64,000 nucleotides of DNA from Lichenicoccus sp965213775 (GTDB taxonomy: Bacteria > Pseudomonadota > Alphaproteobacteria > Acetobacterales > Acetobacteraceae). The DNA is taken from contig CBDCAC010000004.1 in NCBI GenBank assembly GCA_965213775.1, positions 1,302,001 through 1,366,000 on the forward strand, read 5' to 3'. Within the stretch, counting starts at the first letter, position 1, and the number at the start of each line of letters is the position of its first letter. This document shows, piece by piece, positions 45,024 through 54,237 of the stretch. The notes under the pieces were generated by a model that saw nothing but the letters and a program-made list of their open reading frames with translations, ran no database searches and was not told where the DNA came from. Position numbers and translations under genes: made by a program.

Positions 45024-45446
45024 GTGTCCTCCACCGGTCGCAGGCCGAACAAGAAGGACAGAGCACGTGAGCACGAAACGAAGCGAGGCGTCGGGCAGGA
45101 CGTGCACCGCCACGTGACTTCGTCCATCGCCGCGGAGCGACGGCGGCCGGAGGCTGCGTCGTTCCTCGAGGGTTCCACCCTGGTCCTGCTGGTGTTCGTC
45201 GCGGTGCCACTGAAGCACCTCGGCGGCTGGTCGACCGCGACGGCGATCCTCGGCCCGGTGCACGGGCTCGCGTTCCTATTCTATATGCTGTCCGTGATCG
45301 AGACGGTGGCGGGAGGCGGGTGGACGCGTGGGGAAACCGTACGTCTGCTGCTGGTGGCCCTTATCCCGTTCGGCGGCTTCGCCAACCTGCCGTTCCTGTT
45401 GCGCAAGGCTGCTGCCCGGTCGCGGCCGGATGTCGACCTTGCCTGA
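45024..45446 (+). CDS. DUF3817 membrane protein
   Basis: An ORF of 140 codons whose C-terminal 95 residues have the DUF3817 pattern: FLEGSTLVLLVFVAVPLKHL, ATAILGPVHGLAFLFYMLSV and LLLVALIPFGGFANLPFLLR, three membrane helices. The first 35-40 residues look non-native; a GTG near 45102 is a more likely start. DUF3817 proteins are small inner-membrane proteins of unknown function. It overlaps the CopD-like pseudogene by 17 bases on the same strand. Confidence 0.75.
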   Translation: MSSTGRRPNKKDRAREHETKRGVGQDVHRHVTSSIAAERRRPEAASFLEGSTLVLLVFVAVPLKHLGGWSTATAILGPVHGLAFLFYMLSVIETVAGGGWTRGETVRLLLVALIPFGGFANLPFLLRKAAARSRPDVDLA

Positions 45447-45873
45447 AGCAGCGGTGCTTTACCTCTGGCTCAAGGCCCTGCACGTCGCCGCCGCGATCAC
45501 CTTCGTGGGTGGCGTGCTCGCAACCGCAATGCTCCTGCCGATGCTTCAAGGCGCTGGCTCATTGTCGAAGGAAGGACGAAGTGTCGTGCGTGGCCTGCAC
45601 CACTGGCACCGGCTCGTCACCAACCCAGCCATGCTCGTCGTTTGGGCCCTGGGCCTGATGCTGGCCCAGCGGGGAGGATGATTCCCTTGCCTGCGGCTCC
45701 AGGCGAAACTCGTGCTCGTCGTATTGCTGTCGGCCCTCCACGGCGTGCATTCGGGCGTGCTGCGCCGACTGGCAGGCGGATCAATCATGCAATCACGCTG
45801 GCCGAGGATATCTGGTCCCCTGACCATTGGCCTTGTGACCGGCATCGCCATCCTGGTCATCGTAGCGCGTTGA
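45430..45873 (+). pseudogene. CopD/HemJ-like membrane protein with one in-frame stop
   Basis: A 147-codon frame starting at ATG 45430 with LYLWLKALHVAAAITFVGGV and GLHHWHRLVTNPAMLVVWAL, as in CopD/HemJ-family four-helix proteins with heme-binding His residues. A TGA at 45679-45681 interrupts it after LAQRGG, where the family has Trp. The frame stays open afterwards: LRLQAKLVLVVLLSALHGVH and LVTGIAILVIVAR, to a stop at 45871-45873. A single TGG-to-TGA change explains it. Confidence 0.75.
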
Positions 45874-45971
45874 AGCGGCAACCCGGCGCACCTTCCGAGA
45901 GAAATGGACACGGCCGATGTAGGGTGATCGTGAGCGCGCCTTCGGCGGGCCAGTGCCAGCACCGGTAGGGA

Positions 45972-47012
45972 TCAACAACCAGAAGCCGCCCTGACCAGGA
46001 TGTCGGCCGCCGCGAGGCAGGCCTGGCGGTCGATGCCGAGATAGGTCGTCATCCTGATCCTGCGCGCAGCAAAGGCGAGGATCAGCACGCCCGCTTCCCG
46101 CGCACGGGCAACCATGGTCGCCGCATCGGGTGCATCCTCCGGCATCTCGGCGATCACGATGTTGGTCTGGATGGAGGCGAGGTCGACGCCGAAGGCCGGC
46201 GAGGCAGATAGCACCTCGGCCAACGCGAGCGCGTTGGCGTGATCCTCCGCAAGGCGGTCGACATGGTGGTCCAGCGCATACAGACCGGCCGCCGCCAGGA
46301 AGCCAATCTGCCGCATGGCTCCCCCCATCATGCGCCTGGCGCGCCGCGCCGTTCCGATGTCGGCTGCCGAGCCGGCGAGGACGCTTCCGGCCGGGCAGCC
46401 GAGCCCCTTGGACAGCGCGATCCAAGCCAAGCGGAACGGCCTGGCGAGCTCGGCGGCCGGCAGCCCGGTCACGCACGCGGCATTGAACAGACGTGCCCCG
46501 TCCAGCAGCGTCGCGATGCCGAGCTCGTCCGCAGCCGCACAGATCTCGACCGCATCGGCGTGGGGGAACACAAGGCCGCCGCCGCGGTTGTGGGTGTTCT
46601 CAATCATCACAAGCCCGGTTGGCGGGAACACCATGTGACCCCTCGGCTTGAGGCTATCTCGAAACGCATTGGCGTCGAACAGGCCGGTCATGCCTATCGA
46701 CCGGATCTGCACGCCGGCAAGAGCCGAGGCGGCGCCGGTCTCGTGCCACAGGATGTGGGCCTCGCCACCCACCACGACCTCGTCGCCCGGACGCGTCAGC
46801 ACCCGTAGCGCGACCTGGTTCGCCATGGTCCCGCTGGCGACGAACAGCGCCGCCTCCTTCCCGAGCAGCGCAGCGACGCACTCCTCGAGCGCGCGGACGG
46901 AGGGATCCTCCCCGTACTGGTCGTCGCCCACGATGGCCCGCATCATCGCGTCGCGCATCCCGGGTGTGGGCGTCGTGCTGCCGTCGGAGCGCAGGTCGAT
47001 GGGTGTGTCCAT
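45972..47012 (-). CDS. Threonine aldolase-family PLP lyase
   Basis: A 346-residue beta-eliminating lyase. The start is ATG 47012, giving MDTPIDLRSDGSTTPTPGMR; a longer frame reaches 47129 but overlaps the M20 gene. VASGTMANQVALRVLTRPGD, IENTHNRGGGLVFPHADAVE and the PLP-binding Lys in WIALSKGLGCPAGS are conserved. It splits L-threonine-like beta-hydroxy amino acids into glycine and an aldehyde. It starts 4 bases after the M20 stop, so the pair is one operon, with the hydrolase perhaps freeing the amino acid. Confidence 0.88.
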   Translation of the reverse strand: MDTPIDLRSDGSTTPTPGMRDAMMRAIVGDDQYGEDPSVRALEECVAALLGKEAALFVASGTMANQVALRVLTRPGDEVVVGGEAHILWHETGAASALAGVQIRSIGMTGLFDANAFRDSLKPRGHMVFPPTGLVMIENTHNRGGGLVFPHADAVEICAAADELGIATLLDGARLFNAACVTGLPAAELARPFRLAWIALSKGLGCPAGSVLAGSAADIGTARRARRMMGGAMRQIGFLAAAGLYALDHHVDRLAEDHANALALAEVLSASPAFGVDLASIQTNIVIAEMPEDAPDAATMVARAREAGVLILAFAARRIRMTTYLGIDRQACLAAADILVRAASGC

Positions 47013-47016
47013 CCCG

Positions 47017-48207
47017 CTACGCCGCAGCAGGACGGAGGGGATCGGCCGGCAGGCAATGCTCCACCAGGGCCAGCCAGTAGCGCAGGCCGATTGGCACGAT
47101 CTCGTCGTTGAACACGTAGCGGTCGCCATGTAGCCCCTCGCCGTGCCCGACCGCCCCGGTCCCGATCCAGGCGTAGGTTCCGCCCGCGGCCCGGGTCATG
47201 TAGGCGAAATCCTCGCAGCCGAGGCTCGGCGCGAAATCGGTCCTCACGCGGTCCGGCCCCACCACCTGAGCCGCGACCTCGATCGCCCGCGCGGTCGCCT
47301 CGGGCGTATTGACGAGGGGCGGGTAGCCGCGCCGGTAGACGAACGCGTCCTTGACCGCGTGGGCCGTCGCGATCCCGTGCGCGATCTCGCCGATCACCCG
47401 CTCACAATGGTCGGACAGCGCGGGGTCGAAGAAGCGGCAGGTGCCCTGCAGCCAGACCCGGCCGGGCACGATGTTGCCGACGTTGCCGCCATGCACCTGC
47501 GTCACGCTGACCACCAGGGACGTGGTCGGATCAACCGAGCGGCTGACCACCCGCTGCAGCGCGCCAATGAAGGCGCCGGCCGCGAGGACGGGATCGTCTC
47601 CCAAATGGGGCATAGCGGCATGCGCGCCACGGCCCTCGAAGCTCAGCTCGAAGCCGTCGACCGCCGCCATCTGCGGTCCGACGCGGGCGGAGATGGTGCC
47701 GAACTCGGCGCCCGGCCAGTTGTGGAGCGCGTAGACGGAGTCGACCGGGAAGCGCGTGAACACGCCGTCCTCGATCATCCGCAGGCCGCCACCCCCGTTC
47801 TCCTCGGCCGGCTGGAACAGGAAGACCACAGTGCCGTCGAACTTCGGCGCCTGACTTAAGAGCTTTGCCGCGCCCAGCAGCATGGCGGTATGGCCGTCGT
47901 GCCCGCAGGCGTGCATCACGCCCGGCTTCACGGATGCGTAAGGCAGGTTGGTGCGCTCGGTCACAGGGAGGGCATCGAGCTCGGCCCGGAGCCCGATCGC
48001 GCAGGATGCTGTCCCTCTGCGCAAGATGCCGACGACGCCGGTCCCGCCCACGCCCTCGTGAACCTCCAGCCCGAACGACCGGAGCTGGGTCGCGACGAGC
48101 TGTGCCGTCCCGTGTTCCTCGAAGCCGAGTTCGGGGTTGGCGTGGATGAGATGGCGCAATGCGACCACTTCGGGCTTGATGGAGGCAACGGGGTCGTTGT
48201 GAAGCAC
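47017..48207 (-). CDS. M20-family amidohydrolase
   Basis: A 396-residue M20 metallohydrolase. The start is GTG 48207, chosen because AGGAG stands 7 bases upstream and because VLHNDPVASIKPEVVALRHL is the normal N-terminus. Metal motifs MHACGHDGHTAMLLGAAK and FQPAEENGGGGLRMI are conserved, as is SVTQVHGGNVGNIVPG. These enzymes cleave N-acyl amino acids or hippurate-like amides. The frame is open upstream into an AraC remnant, so a fused reading frame exists, but the ribosome site argues for separate translation. Confidence 0.9.
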   Translation of the reverse strand: MLHNDPVASIKPEVVALRHLIHANPELGFEEHGTAQLVATQLRSFGLEVHEGVGGTGVVGILRRGTASCAIGLRAELDALPVTERTNLPYASVKPGVMHACGHDGHTAMLLGAAKLLSQAPKFDGTVVFLFQPAEENGGGGLRMIEDGVFTRFPVDSVYALHNWPGAEFGTISARVGPQMAAVDGFELSFEGRGAHAAMPHLGDDPVLAAGAFIGALQRVVSRSVDPTTSLVVSVTQVHGGNVGNIVPGRVWLQGTCRFFDPALSDHCERVIGEIAHGIATAHAVKDAFVYRRGYPPLVNTPEATARAIEVAAQVVGPDRVRTDFAPSLGCEDFAYMTRAAGGTYAWIGTGAVGHGEGLHGDRYVFNDEIVPIGLRYWLALVEHCLPADPLRPAAA

Positions 48208-49095
48208 GGGCGATCTCCTGCGGATCGGCTTTGATCGAGTGGTCCGTAGAGGTAGATCAAGGAACGACCAACCATCTACCCTGACCGCGCTTGCGTCGTC
48301 GTTATGCCCGGAATGACTGCCGTATTCGGCCGGTGTCGTGCTCAGCACCATACGCATGTGCCTGGTGAGGTGCGCTTGGTCGGCGAACCCGCATTCCGCC
48401 GCGATGGCTGAGATGGGTTTCGAGGTCGAGGCCAGCTCCACGCGGGCGCGGGCCAGGCGGCGCTCCATAAGGTAGCGATGCGGCGTGATGCCGAGCGCGC
48501 CGTGGAAGGCGAGCACGAGAAAGCCCGTCGACAAGCCGAGCTCCGCTGCGAGCGCTGCGATGTCGATCCGCTGTGCCATGCGTTCGGTGATCACTCGGTC
48601 GATCGCGGTGAGTCGCGTCGGGGTCAGCCACCCAGCCACACGTCCCGGGCTGCCCTGGAACCAACGCAGCAGCGCCGCTCGCAGGACTTCCACCGCTTCT
48701 GCCGCTGCGAATGGTGCTGGAGCGTCCTCGGATCTTGTCCGCGCCCAGAGTAGCCAACGGCGCAGCGCCCGCGCCGCCACGACGGCGGTCGGATCAACGG
48801 CATCGTTGACCGTGCGCTCGGGCGCGTCTGGATGCGCCACGGCGTTCGCGTCGAAGCCGCGCAGCACGAGATACTCGCCGCCCGTGCGCAGGCTGGAGTA
48901 GGCCGGGCAGCCGGCGGGATCCACGCGAGCGTGTTTACCCTGCGGCGGAACGGCTGGGCTCGGTCGGAGGCGATGGCATCCTCGCCGGTCTGCGCCTCGA
49001 AAGCGAAGCCGATCACGCCCGGTCCGCCCGCGTCGCGCACCTCGTAGGGGTTGCCTGGCCAGAGCTCCGCGACGAGGCCGCCCAGCCTCGTCCTG
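48208..49095 (-). pseudogene. AraC-family regulator remnant, frameshifted and stop-less
   Basis: Upstream frame: VAELWPGNPYEVRDAGGPGV and RRRVNTLAWIPP. Near 48910 one base is missing, and the next frame continues CPAYSSLRTGGEYLVLRGFD and the AraC helix-turn-helix IDIAALAAELGLSTGFLVLA, PISAIAAECGFADQAHLTRH. Adding one G restores IPPGCPAY. It has no stop of its own before running in frame into the M20 gene. Its start is cut by the adjacent racemase fragment. It probably once regulated the M20/threonine-aldolase pair. Confidence 0.7.
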
Positions 49096-49098
49096 GCA

Positions 49099-49256
49099 AT
49101 CGGCGTCGGGCTGCTGGGAGGCATGAGCTGGGAGAGCATCCTTCTCTACTACCGCCTGCTGAACGAGGGAGTGAAGGCCTGGGTGGGGAGCCTCCGCTCA
49201 GCGCCCCTTGTCCTCTGGTCGTTCGACTTCGGTCCCATCGCGGAGCGGCAGGCTGC
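49099..49256 (+). pseudogene. Aspartate/glutamate racemase N-terminal fragment
   Basis: IGVGLLGGMSWESILLYYRL, then LNEGVKAWVGSL and APLVLWSFDFGPIAERQA, is the N-terminus of an aspartate/glutamate-type racemase. It lacks a clear start and stops abruptly at 49257, where IS6 copy 2 begins. The two catalytic Cys regions are absent. It faces the AraC remnant head to head with almost no space between, implying a deletion there. Confidence 0.7.
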
Positions 49257-49929
49257 ACGGTCTTGCCCAGTATGCTGCGGATCGCCCTCGGGTAGGAGCC
49301 GTGGCCGTCCGTCGTCACCCGCTCAGGCCGGAAGCCCATGGTCGCCCGCGCCGAGCGGAAGAAGGTCTTGGCCGCCTGCATGTCGCGTTGCGCGCTGAGC
49401 ATCGCGTCGACCAGGTTGCCGTCCCGGTCGATCGCCCGATACAGGTAGCACCAGCGGCCGCGGACCTTCAGGTAGGTCTCGTCGACATGCCAGCTCACCC
49501 CGGATCCGCGCCGCGTGCCATGCCGGCGCTTGCGCAGCGCGTCGCCCATCACCGGCAGCAGCTTCGCCTCCCGATCCCGAACGGCCTCGTGGCTGACCTC
49601 GATCCCGCGCAGCGCCATGATCTCGCTCAGGTCGCCCAGGGTCAGCCGGCAGCGGAGCCGGCAGAACACCACGAAGGCGATGATATCGCTGGGCAGGCAG
49701 GTGCGGTTCAGCACGCCGGCGCTGCGCTCGTTGAACTGCCGCCCGCAGGTCCGGCAGCGGAACCGCCGGCAGCCGCGAGCCGTGACCTCGAGCCGCTCGG
49801 ACACCGCACTCGAGCCACAGCACACGCCGTTCATCCCGGCCGCCTAGTCCCGTTACCCGCTGCTCAAGACGCCACGTCGGCCGCCCAACCACCACCAGAT
49901 CGCGCGCTGGCGCGAAAGCTGACAGAACC
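49257..49929 (-). mobile_element. IS6-family element, copy 2, 3'-truncated
   Basis: Minus-strand copy with a normal left end at 49929 (GGTTCTGTCAGCTTTCGCGC on its strand) and the transposase N-terminus MNGVCCGSSAVSERLEVTAR. It is identical in pattern to copy 3 up to RSILGKTV, then breaks into the racemase fragment at 49257. The catalytic Glu and right end are lost, so it cannot move by itself. It was deleted together with the end of the racemase gene. It also removed the end of the EthD gene at 49930. Confidence 0.85.
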
Positions 49930-50769
49930 GTGTTGGTCGCTGACCAAGCAATCCTCCACGTCGTTCATGGAAGCGAAAGCGAACATCGACACGGCATCGA
50001 TCTTCGATCCTTCCGGGTCCTTCTGGGTAGAACCAATGTTGTGAAGCTGCGCGTAGCGGCGGACGAGGCCTGTTGTCGCCCCCTGCGCGAGAACCAGGTT
50101 GGGATGGTCGTTCAGCAGTCGGCGCCGGAAATCATCACGGCTCATCTCTGGGCGGCGCATGTGGATCTTGACCATGCTGAAGGCGTCGCGGTGCCGCTCG
50201 CTCGGGATCAGGATAAACTCGCGCGTGATCTCGCGGGTCACCATGCGAAAAGCCGTCTGCTCGTCCGCAATGATGCGTTCAGCGAACTTCTCCTGGCTCA
50301 GCGTACGCTCGATATCCGCCTCTTCTGCTTAGGCAATGTAGGCGAGCCCGTCCCAGCGAGAGCGGCCGAATGCCGGCACGCGCTTCTCGGGATCGGAAGG
50401 AACCCGTCCGCTTTCGTCCACCATCGCCCGGTAAGGAGGACCGAAGAAGGACGAAGGTCCGGAGGCGATCCGGTGCAGCTGGTCGTAGCGGACCACGAGG
50501 TCCGACGAGTTGCCCGGCTCGTCCCAGGCGAACTTGGGCCCATGAGCCTTGCGCCAGTATTCATCCCAATGCTCAAAGGCAAGGTCGGGGTTGCCCTCCA
50601 AAGCCAGCGTGTGCGGGCGCCAATCGGGGAAATGCACCTCGTGGCCATGCCGGCTCCGGGCAGAACCGGCATCCCGGGGGCGTTCACCGCGCGGCGTGTC
50701 ATCCACGCGGCTGACCAAGGTGGGGGTGACGATCAGCGGACGGCCGGTGGGCGCGTGCGTTGCGCCCAA
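49930..50769 (-). pseudogene. EthD-domain protein with in-frame stop and IS-truncated end
   Basis: The frame has VHFPDWRPHTLALEGNPDLA, AFEHWDEYWRKAHGPKFAWD and WDGLAYIA, then a TAA at 50329-50331, and resumes in the same frame as AEEADIERTLSQEKFAERII and MVKIHMRRPEMSRDDFRRRL. Together they form a long EthD-type protein with two similar halves. The C-terminus is cut by IS6 copy 2 at 49929. One base change explains the stop. The likely start is a GTG near 50640, before VHFPDW. It has the same family as the intact protein at 16533 but is much longer. Confidence 0.65.
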
Positions 50770-50830
50770 AGGCGGCCGATGGAGGCTGTCGGCACGATCG
50801 AAGTCGGTGGTCTTGGAAGATGCCTTTCGC

Positions 50831-51892
50831 TCAGGGGATCAGCCGATCGGCGCGCAGCTGCTCAAACAGCGCGAAGAAGGCGTCGTCGGTGGGCTGGTAG
50901 GCGGTGAAGCCAAGCCGCCGGCTCTTGGACATGTCGGTCACCACCTCGATCGGGCGGCCCAGGTCGGCATCGGTGTGCCAGGGCGAGGCGAGGCGAGCGA
51001 GGTCGGGCTCGGCCAACTCCTCACGCTTGGCAAGCGCACGCCACAGGTCCGCGTCGTTCGCCATCTGCTCCTCGAGCGGGCGCGCGACGCCATCGAACGG
51101 CGCAGCCTGCAACCCGAACCACTCGGCGATACGACTCCACATCCACTCCCAGCGGAAGACGTCGCCGTTGACGATGTTGAATGCTTGGTCGTGCGCCGCC
51201 TTTGTTTCCGCAGCCCAAAGCAACTGACGGGCAAGCTGGCCCGCGTCGGTCATGTCCGTGAGGCCGTTCCATTGCACGGGCGAGCCGGGAAAGGCGAAGG
51301 GTCGTCCCGTTTCGCGGCACAGCGTGGCATATACGGCAAGCGTAGTGCCCATGTTCATGGCGTTGCCGACCGCCTTGCCGATCACCGTGTGCGGCCGGTG
51401 CACGCTCCAGGTGAGACCGTCGCGCGCTGCGGCGGCGAACACCTCGTCTTCCTGGGCGTAGTAGAAGTTCTCGACATCGAGGCGGCCCTGCTCCTCGCGG
51501 AACGGGGTCTGTGGAAGCTTACCTTTCCCGTAGGTCTCGAACGGGCCAAGGTAGTGCTTCAGCCCGGTGACCAGGGCGACGTGGCGCAGCCCGGACGGCT
51601 TCGGCAGCCCATCCAGCAGATTGCGGACCATGGCGGAGTTGACGCGAATGTTCTCCGCTTCGCTGTCCTGGCGCAGCCAGGTCGTGATGAACACCGCGTC
51701 AGGATCGACGCCGGTGAGCGCCGCTGCGGTCGCCGGCGCATCCTGGAGGTCCGCCGCAATGGGGTGCACCCCCATCTGGCCGGTGGGGCGTCGTGCAAGG
51801 CCGTGCACCGTCCACCCTTGCTCGACCAGCAGGGCCGCCGTCGCGCTGCCGACGATCCCGCTCGCTCCCACCACCAACGCCGTTCTGGGCAT
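50831..51892 (-). CDS. PRISE-family enone reductase, progesterone 5-beta-reductase-like
   Basis: A 353-residue SDR-type protein starting at MPRTALVVGASGIVGSATAA. The two catalytic-site motifs of PRISE enzymes are visible: Lys in VTGLKHYLGPFETYG and Tyr in VENFYYAQEDEVF. WNGLTDMTDAGQLARQLLWA is typical. Such enzymes reduce activated carbon-carbon double bonds in enones and iridoids with NADPH. It diverges from the HxlR gene at 51993, with a shared operator region, so it is likely inducible by an electrophile. Confidence 0.88.
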   Translation of the reverse strand: MPRTALVVGASGIVGSATAALLVEQGWTVHGLARRPTGQMGVHPIAADLQDAPATAAALTGVDPDAVFITTWLRQDSEAENIRVNSAMVRNLLDGLPKPSGLRHVALVTGLKHYLGPFETYGKGKLPQTPFREEQGRLDVENFYYAQEDEVFAAAARDGLTWSVHRPHTVIGKAVGNAMNMGTTLAVYATLCRETGRPFAFPGSPVQWNGLTDMTDAGQLARQLLWAAETKAAHDQAFNIVNGDVFRWEWMWSRIAEWFGLQAAPFDGVARPLEEQMANDADLWRALAKREELAEPDLARLASPWHTDADLGRPIEVVTDMSKSRRLGFTAYQPTDDAFFALFEQLRADRLIP

Positions 51893-51965
51893 GATCCATC
51901 CTTCCGATCTCGTTGACAGCGGAACTGGAAATTCGAGCTGCCATCTTCTAGACGGCACCAAACAC

Positions 51966-51987
51966 TTACCCAGGCACCAGGAGGTAA
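51966..51987. promoter_or_regulatory. HxlR-type half-sites before the regulator
   Basis: TTACC at 51966-51970 and GGTAA at 51983-51987 form a short inverted repeat 6 bases before the HxlR ATG. The same GTTACC and GGTAAC words flank the promoter of the other HxlR/SDR pair at 41911-41953. The second half-site overlaps the AGGAGG ribosome site, so binding would block translation too. Confidence 0.4.
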
Positions 51988-51992
51988 CCACC

Positions 51993-52373
51993 ATGCAGCC
52001 AGGATCGGCCGAAAGGGAGTGGCGCGAAGACTGTGCGCCGCGTCGCGTTCTGGCGCTGTTCGCCACCAAGTGGACCAGCATGGTGCTGCACACTCTGCAT
52101 GCTCGCCATCAGGGTGCTTGCCGGACCGGAGCGCTGCAACGTAGCTTACCCGGCGTTTCCAAGAAGATGCTGACCCAGACGCTCCGTGACATGGAGGAAG
52201 CTGGGCTGGTCACCCGCCACGTGCAAAGCTCGATTCCACCGGCGGTGGAGTACCGGCTGACCGCCCTGGGACACCGCTTCGTAGAGCCTGTCGAACTGCT
52301 CTACGCATGGGGACGCGACAATGCTGACCTACTGGATCAGCTCGGAAGCCGCACCTCGGCGCGGCGGACCTAG
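51993..52373 (+). CDS. HxlR-family transcriptional regulator
   Basis: A 126-residue winged-helix protein: MQPGSAEREWREDCAPRRVL, FATKWTSMVLHTLHARHQGA, SLPGVSKKMLTQTLRDMEEA and a C-terminal LTALGHRFVEPVELLYAWGR. A strong AGGAGG precedes the ATG. The N-terminal Cys (REDCAPRRVL) is where HxlR redox or electrophile sensors react. It diverges from the PRISE reductase, which is the likely target. Paralogue of the regulator at 41504, though clearly different in sequence. Confidence 0.88.
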   Translation: MQPGSAEREWREDCAPRRVLALFATKWTSMVLHTLHARHQGACRTGALQRSLPGVSKKMLTQTLRDMEEAGLVTRHVQSSIPPAVEYRLTALGHRFVEPVELLYAWGRDNADLLDQLGSRTSARRT

Positions 52374-52391
52374 GTTCGTGGCCATCAAGCT

Positions 52392-52470
52392 GGTTCTGTC
52401 AGCTCTCGCGCCAATATTTTGATCCTTGGTATGGCGGACGCGGCAAATTATCCGTCGTCGAAGCATTTGG
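52392..52470 (-). mobile_element. Diverged IS6-family right end
   Basis: GGTTCTGTCAGCTCTCGCGC resembles the right end of the IS6 copies (GGTTCTGTCAGCTCTTGCGC) in inverted orientation. After about 20 bases the match weakens but continues patchily, with ATGGCGGACGCGG shared, before the IS3-type sequence. It is an older or related element of which only one end survives. Confidence 0.55.
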
Positions 52471-52522
52471 GACAGGCGGAGAAGGGATTGAGCGGAGGCT
52501 CTGTCTGACCTTCGGTTGCTGT

Positions 52523-53912
52523 TTAAGCGGCTTGGCTCTGATGGAGCAAGCGTCGGTGCTGAATGGTTCTCCGTTTGATGAGATCGCGCTCGAGCAGAAT
52601 GGTTTGGCCCCTTCCGGAGTAGACATCTGCTGGGGTCAGGTTCTTCAGGCTCTCGTGGTATCGTTGATGGTTGTGGTGATCGACGAACGCCTCGATCTGC
52701 AGGGTGAGGTCGCCGGGCAGATAGCAGTTCTCGAGCAGGATCCGGTTCTTGAGCGTTTGGTGCCAGCGCTCGATCTTTCCCTGTGTCTGCGGATGGCAAG
52801 AGGCGCTGCGGATATGCTCGATCTTCCTTTTGTCGAGCCAGTCGGCGAGGTCGGTGGCGATATAGCTGGACCCGTTATCCGTCAGCAGCCTGGGCTTGCG
52901 CGGGACACGCGCCTGGGCGCAGCCTGAGGCTGCCAACGCGAGCCCCAGAGTGTTGATTACGTCATTGGCCGTCATCGTGGTGGAGAGCTTCCAGGCGATG
53001 ATGTATCGCGAGAGGTTATCGAGGATGGTCGACAGGTAGAACCAGCCCCAGCAGATCACCTTCAGTTAGATGAAGTCCGTCTGCCAGAGCTGGTTCGGCG
53101 CCGTGGTCTTGGTGTCGAACTCGTCTGCCGCCTTGATAACGATGAAGGCCGGGCTGGTGATCAGGTCATGCGCCTGGAGCAGCCGGTAGATCGACGCCTC
53201 GGACACGAAGTAGTCCTGGGTGTCAGTGAACCGCACGGCAATCTCGGGTGGCGACAACGCAGGCGCCTCCAGCGCCAGGTCGATGATCCGGCTGCGCACC
53301 TCGTCGGGGATGCGGTTCCAGACCCGGTCCGGCCGTGATGGCCCGTCGTCCAGCGCCTCCGGGCCACCCTCGCGATATTGGCCATACCAGCGATAGAAGG
53401 TGGCACGCCGATCTGCCGAAGCGTGCGCCGGATCGGTAGATGTGACTGCTCGACGAGCCGGATGATCTCCAGCTTCTCGGACGCGGGATACCTCATTCGG
53501 GGCTGTCCCCACCCCCGATCATGCTTTTTTGAGCAGCCGGAGCTCGAGCGTCTGCTCGGCGACGACCTCCGTGAGCGCGCGCCTGCTGCCGCAGGCCCTT
53601 GACCTCGTCCGTCGTCGCGGCATGCGCGGTGTCGCCAGCCAGGCGGCGCTTGCCCGCCTCCAAGAACTCCTTGGACCAGCTATAATGCATTATCTCGGCG
53701 ATACCCTCGCGGCGGCACAGCTCGACAATGCTGGCGTCGCCGCGAAGCCCGTCCAGCACGATGCGTATCTTGGCCTCGGCAGAGTAGTGCTTGCGGGTCG
53801 CCCGGCGGATGTCCTTGACCAGCCGCTCGCACGGCGATGGCAGGGTCGACGACTTCTGGTTCATCTGCATGTCGTCGCTGAACACGATCAGCCAAAATCC
53901 TCCCTTCCTCAA
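52523..53912 (-). mobile_element. Degenerate IS3-family element, orfA and orfB
   Basis: OrfA (reading from 53870) has RLVKDIRRATRKHYSAEAKI and ELCRREGIAEIMHYSWSKEF, then a frameshift after QQARA and a second near KSMIGGG. OrfB starts near 53496 with RYPASEKLEIIRLVEQSHLP, shifts frame near 53405, and runs YGQYREGGPEALDDGPSRPD and APNQLWQTDFI before a TAA; then WGWFYLSTILDNLSRYIIAW and GKIERWHQTLKNRILLENCY to the stop at 52523. The catalytic core is largely preserved (LLTDNGSSYIATDL, HPQTQGKIERWH), but several breaks make it inactive. Confidence 0.75.
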
Positions 53913-53930
53913 CTCCTTGGATCTGTCTCA

Positions 53931-54237
53931 TGAGCCCTGACGGCGGACAAACTGGTGGTTCAGCCACAGTTTCTGCCCTGGCTAGCCGGGCCCAGCCGGG
54001 GCTGGGCAGAGTCATCACAGGAGGCGCACGTTTCCGACAGCATTATCCGCCAGGCGAGATTACTCGCGTCCAAAACCGCGGTAAACTGTCCGGGCTAGGT
54101 AGATGCAGACGGGTCGTAGAGCGTTCCGACTGACGATCAGCGGGTCCTGATCGCCTGGTGAACAGAAAGGATGAACCCTTCGTTCGTCGCCTTTCGGGTT
54201 CTAGACCCCTAGGCGACCGGGCTGGCGGGAGTGTCGA
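53931..54237. other. Non-coding gap before the alcohol dehydrogenase
   Basis: About 307 bases after the IS3-type remnant. The first part may hold the end of that element, though no terminal repeat pair could be matched. A GC-rich imperfect repeat (GCCGGGCCCAGCCGGGGCTG) lies near 53980. Otherwise I see no gene or RNA in it; the last part must carry the dehydrogenase promoter. Confidence 0.4.
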
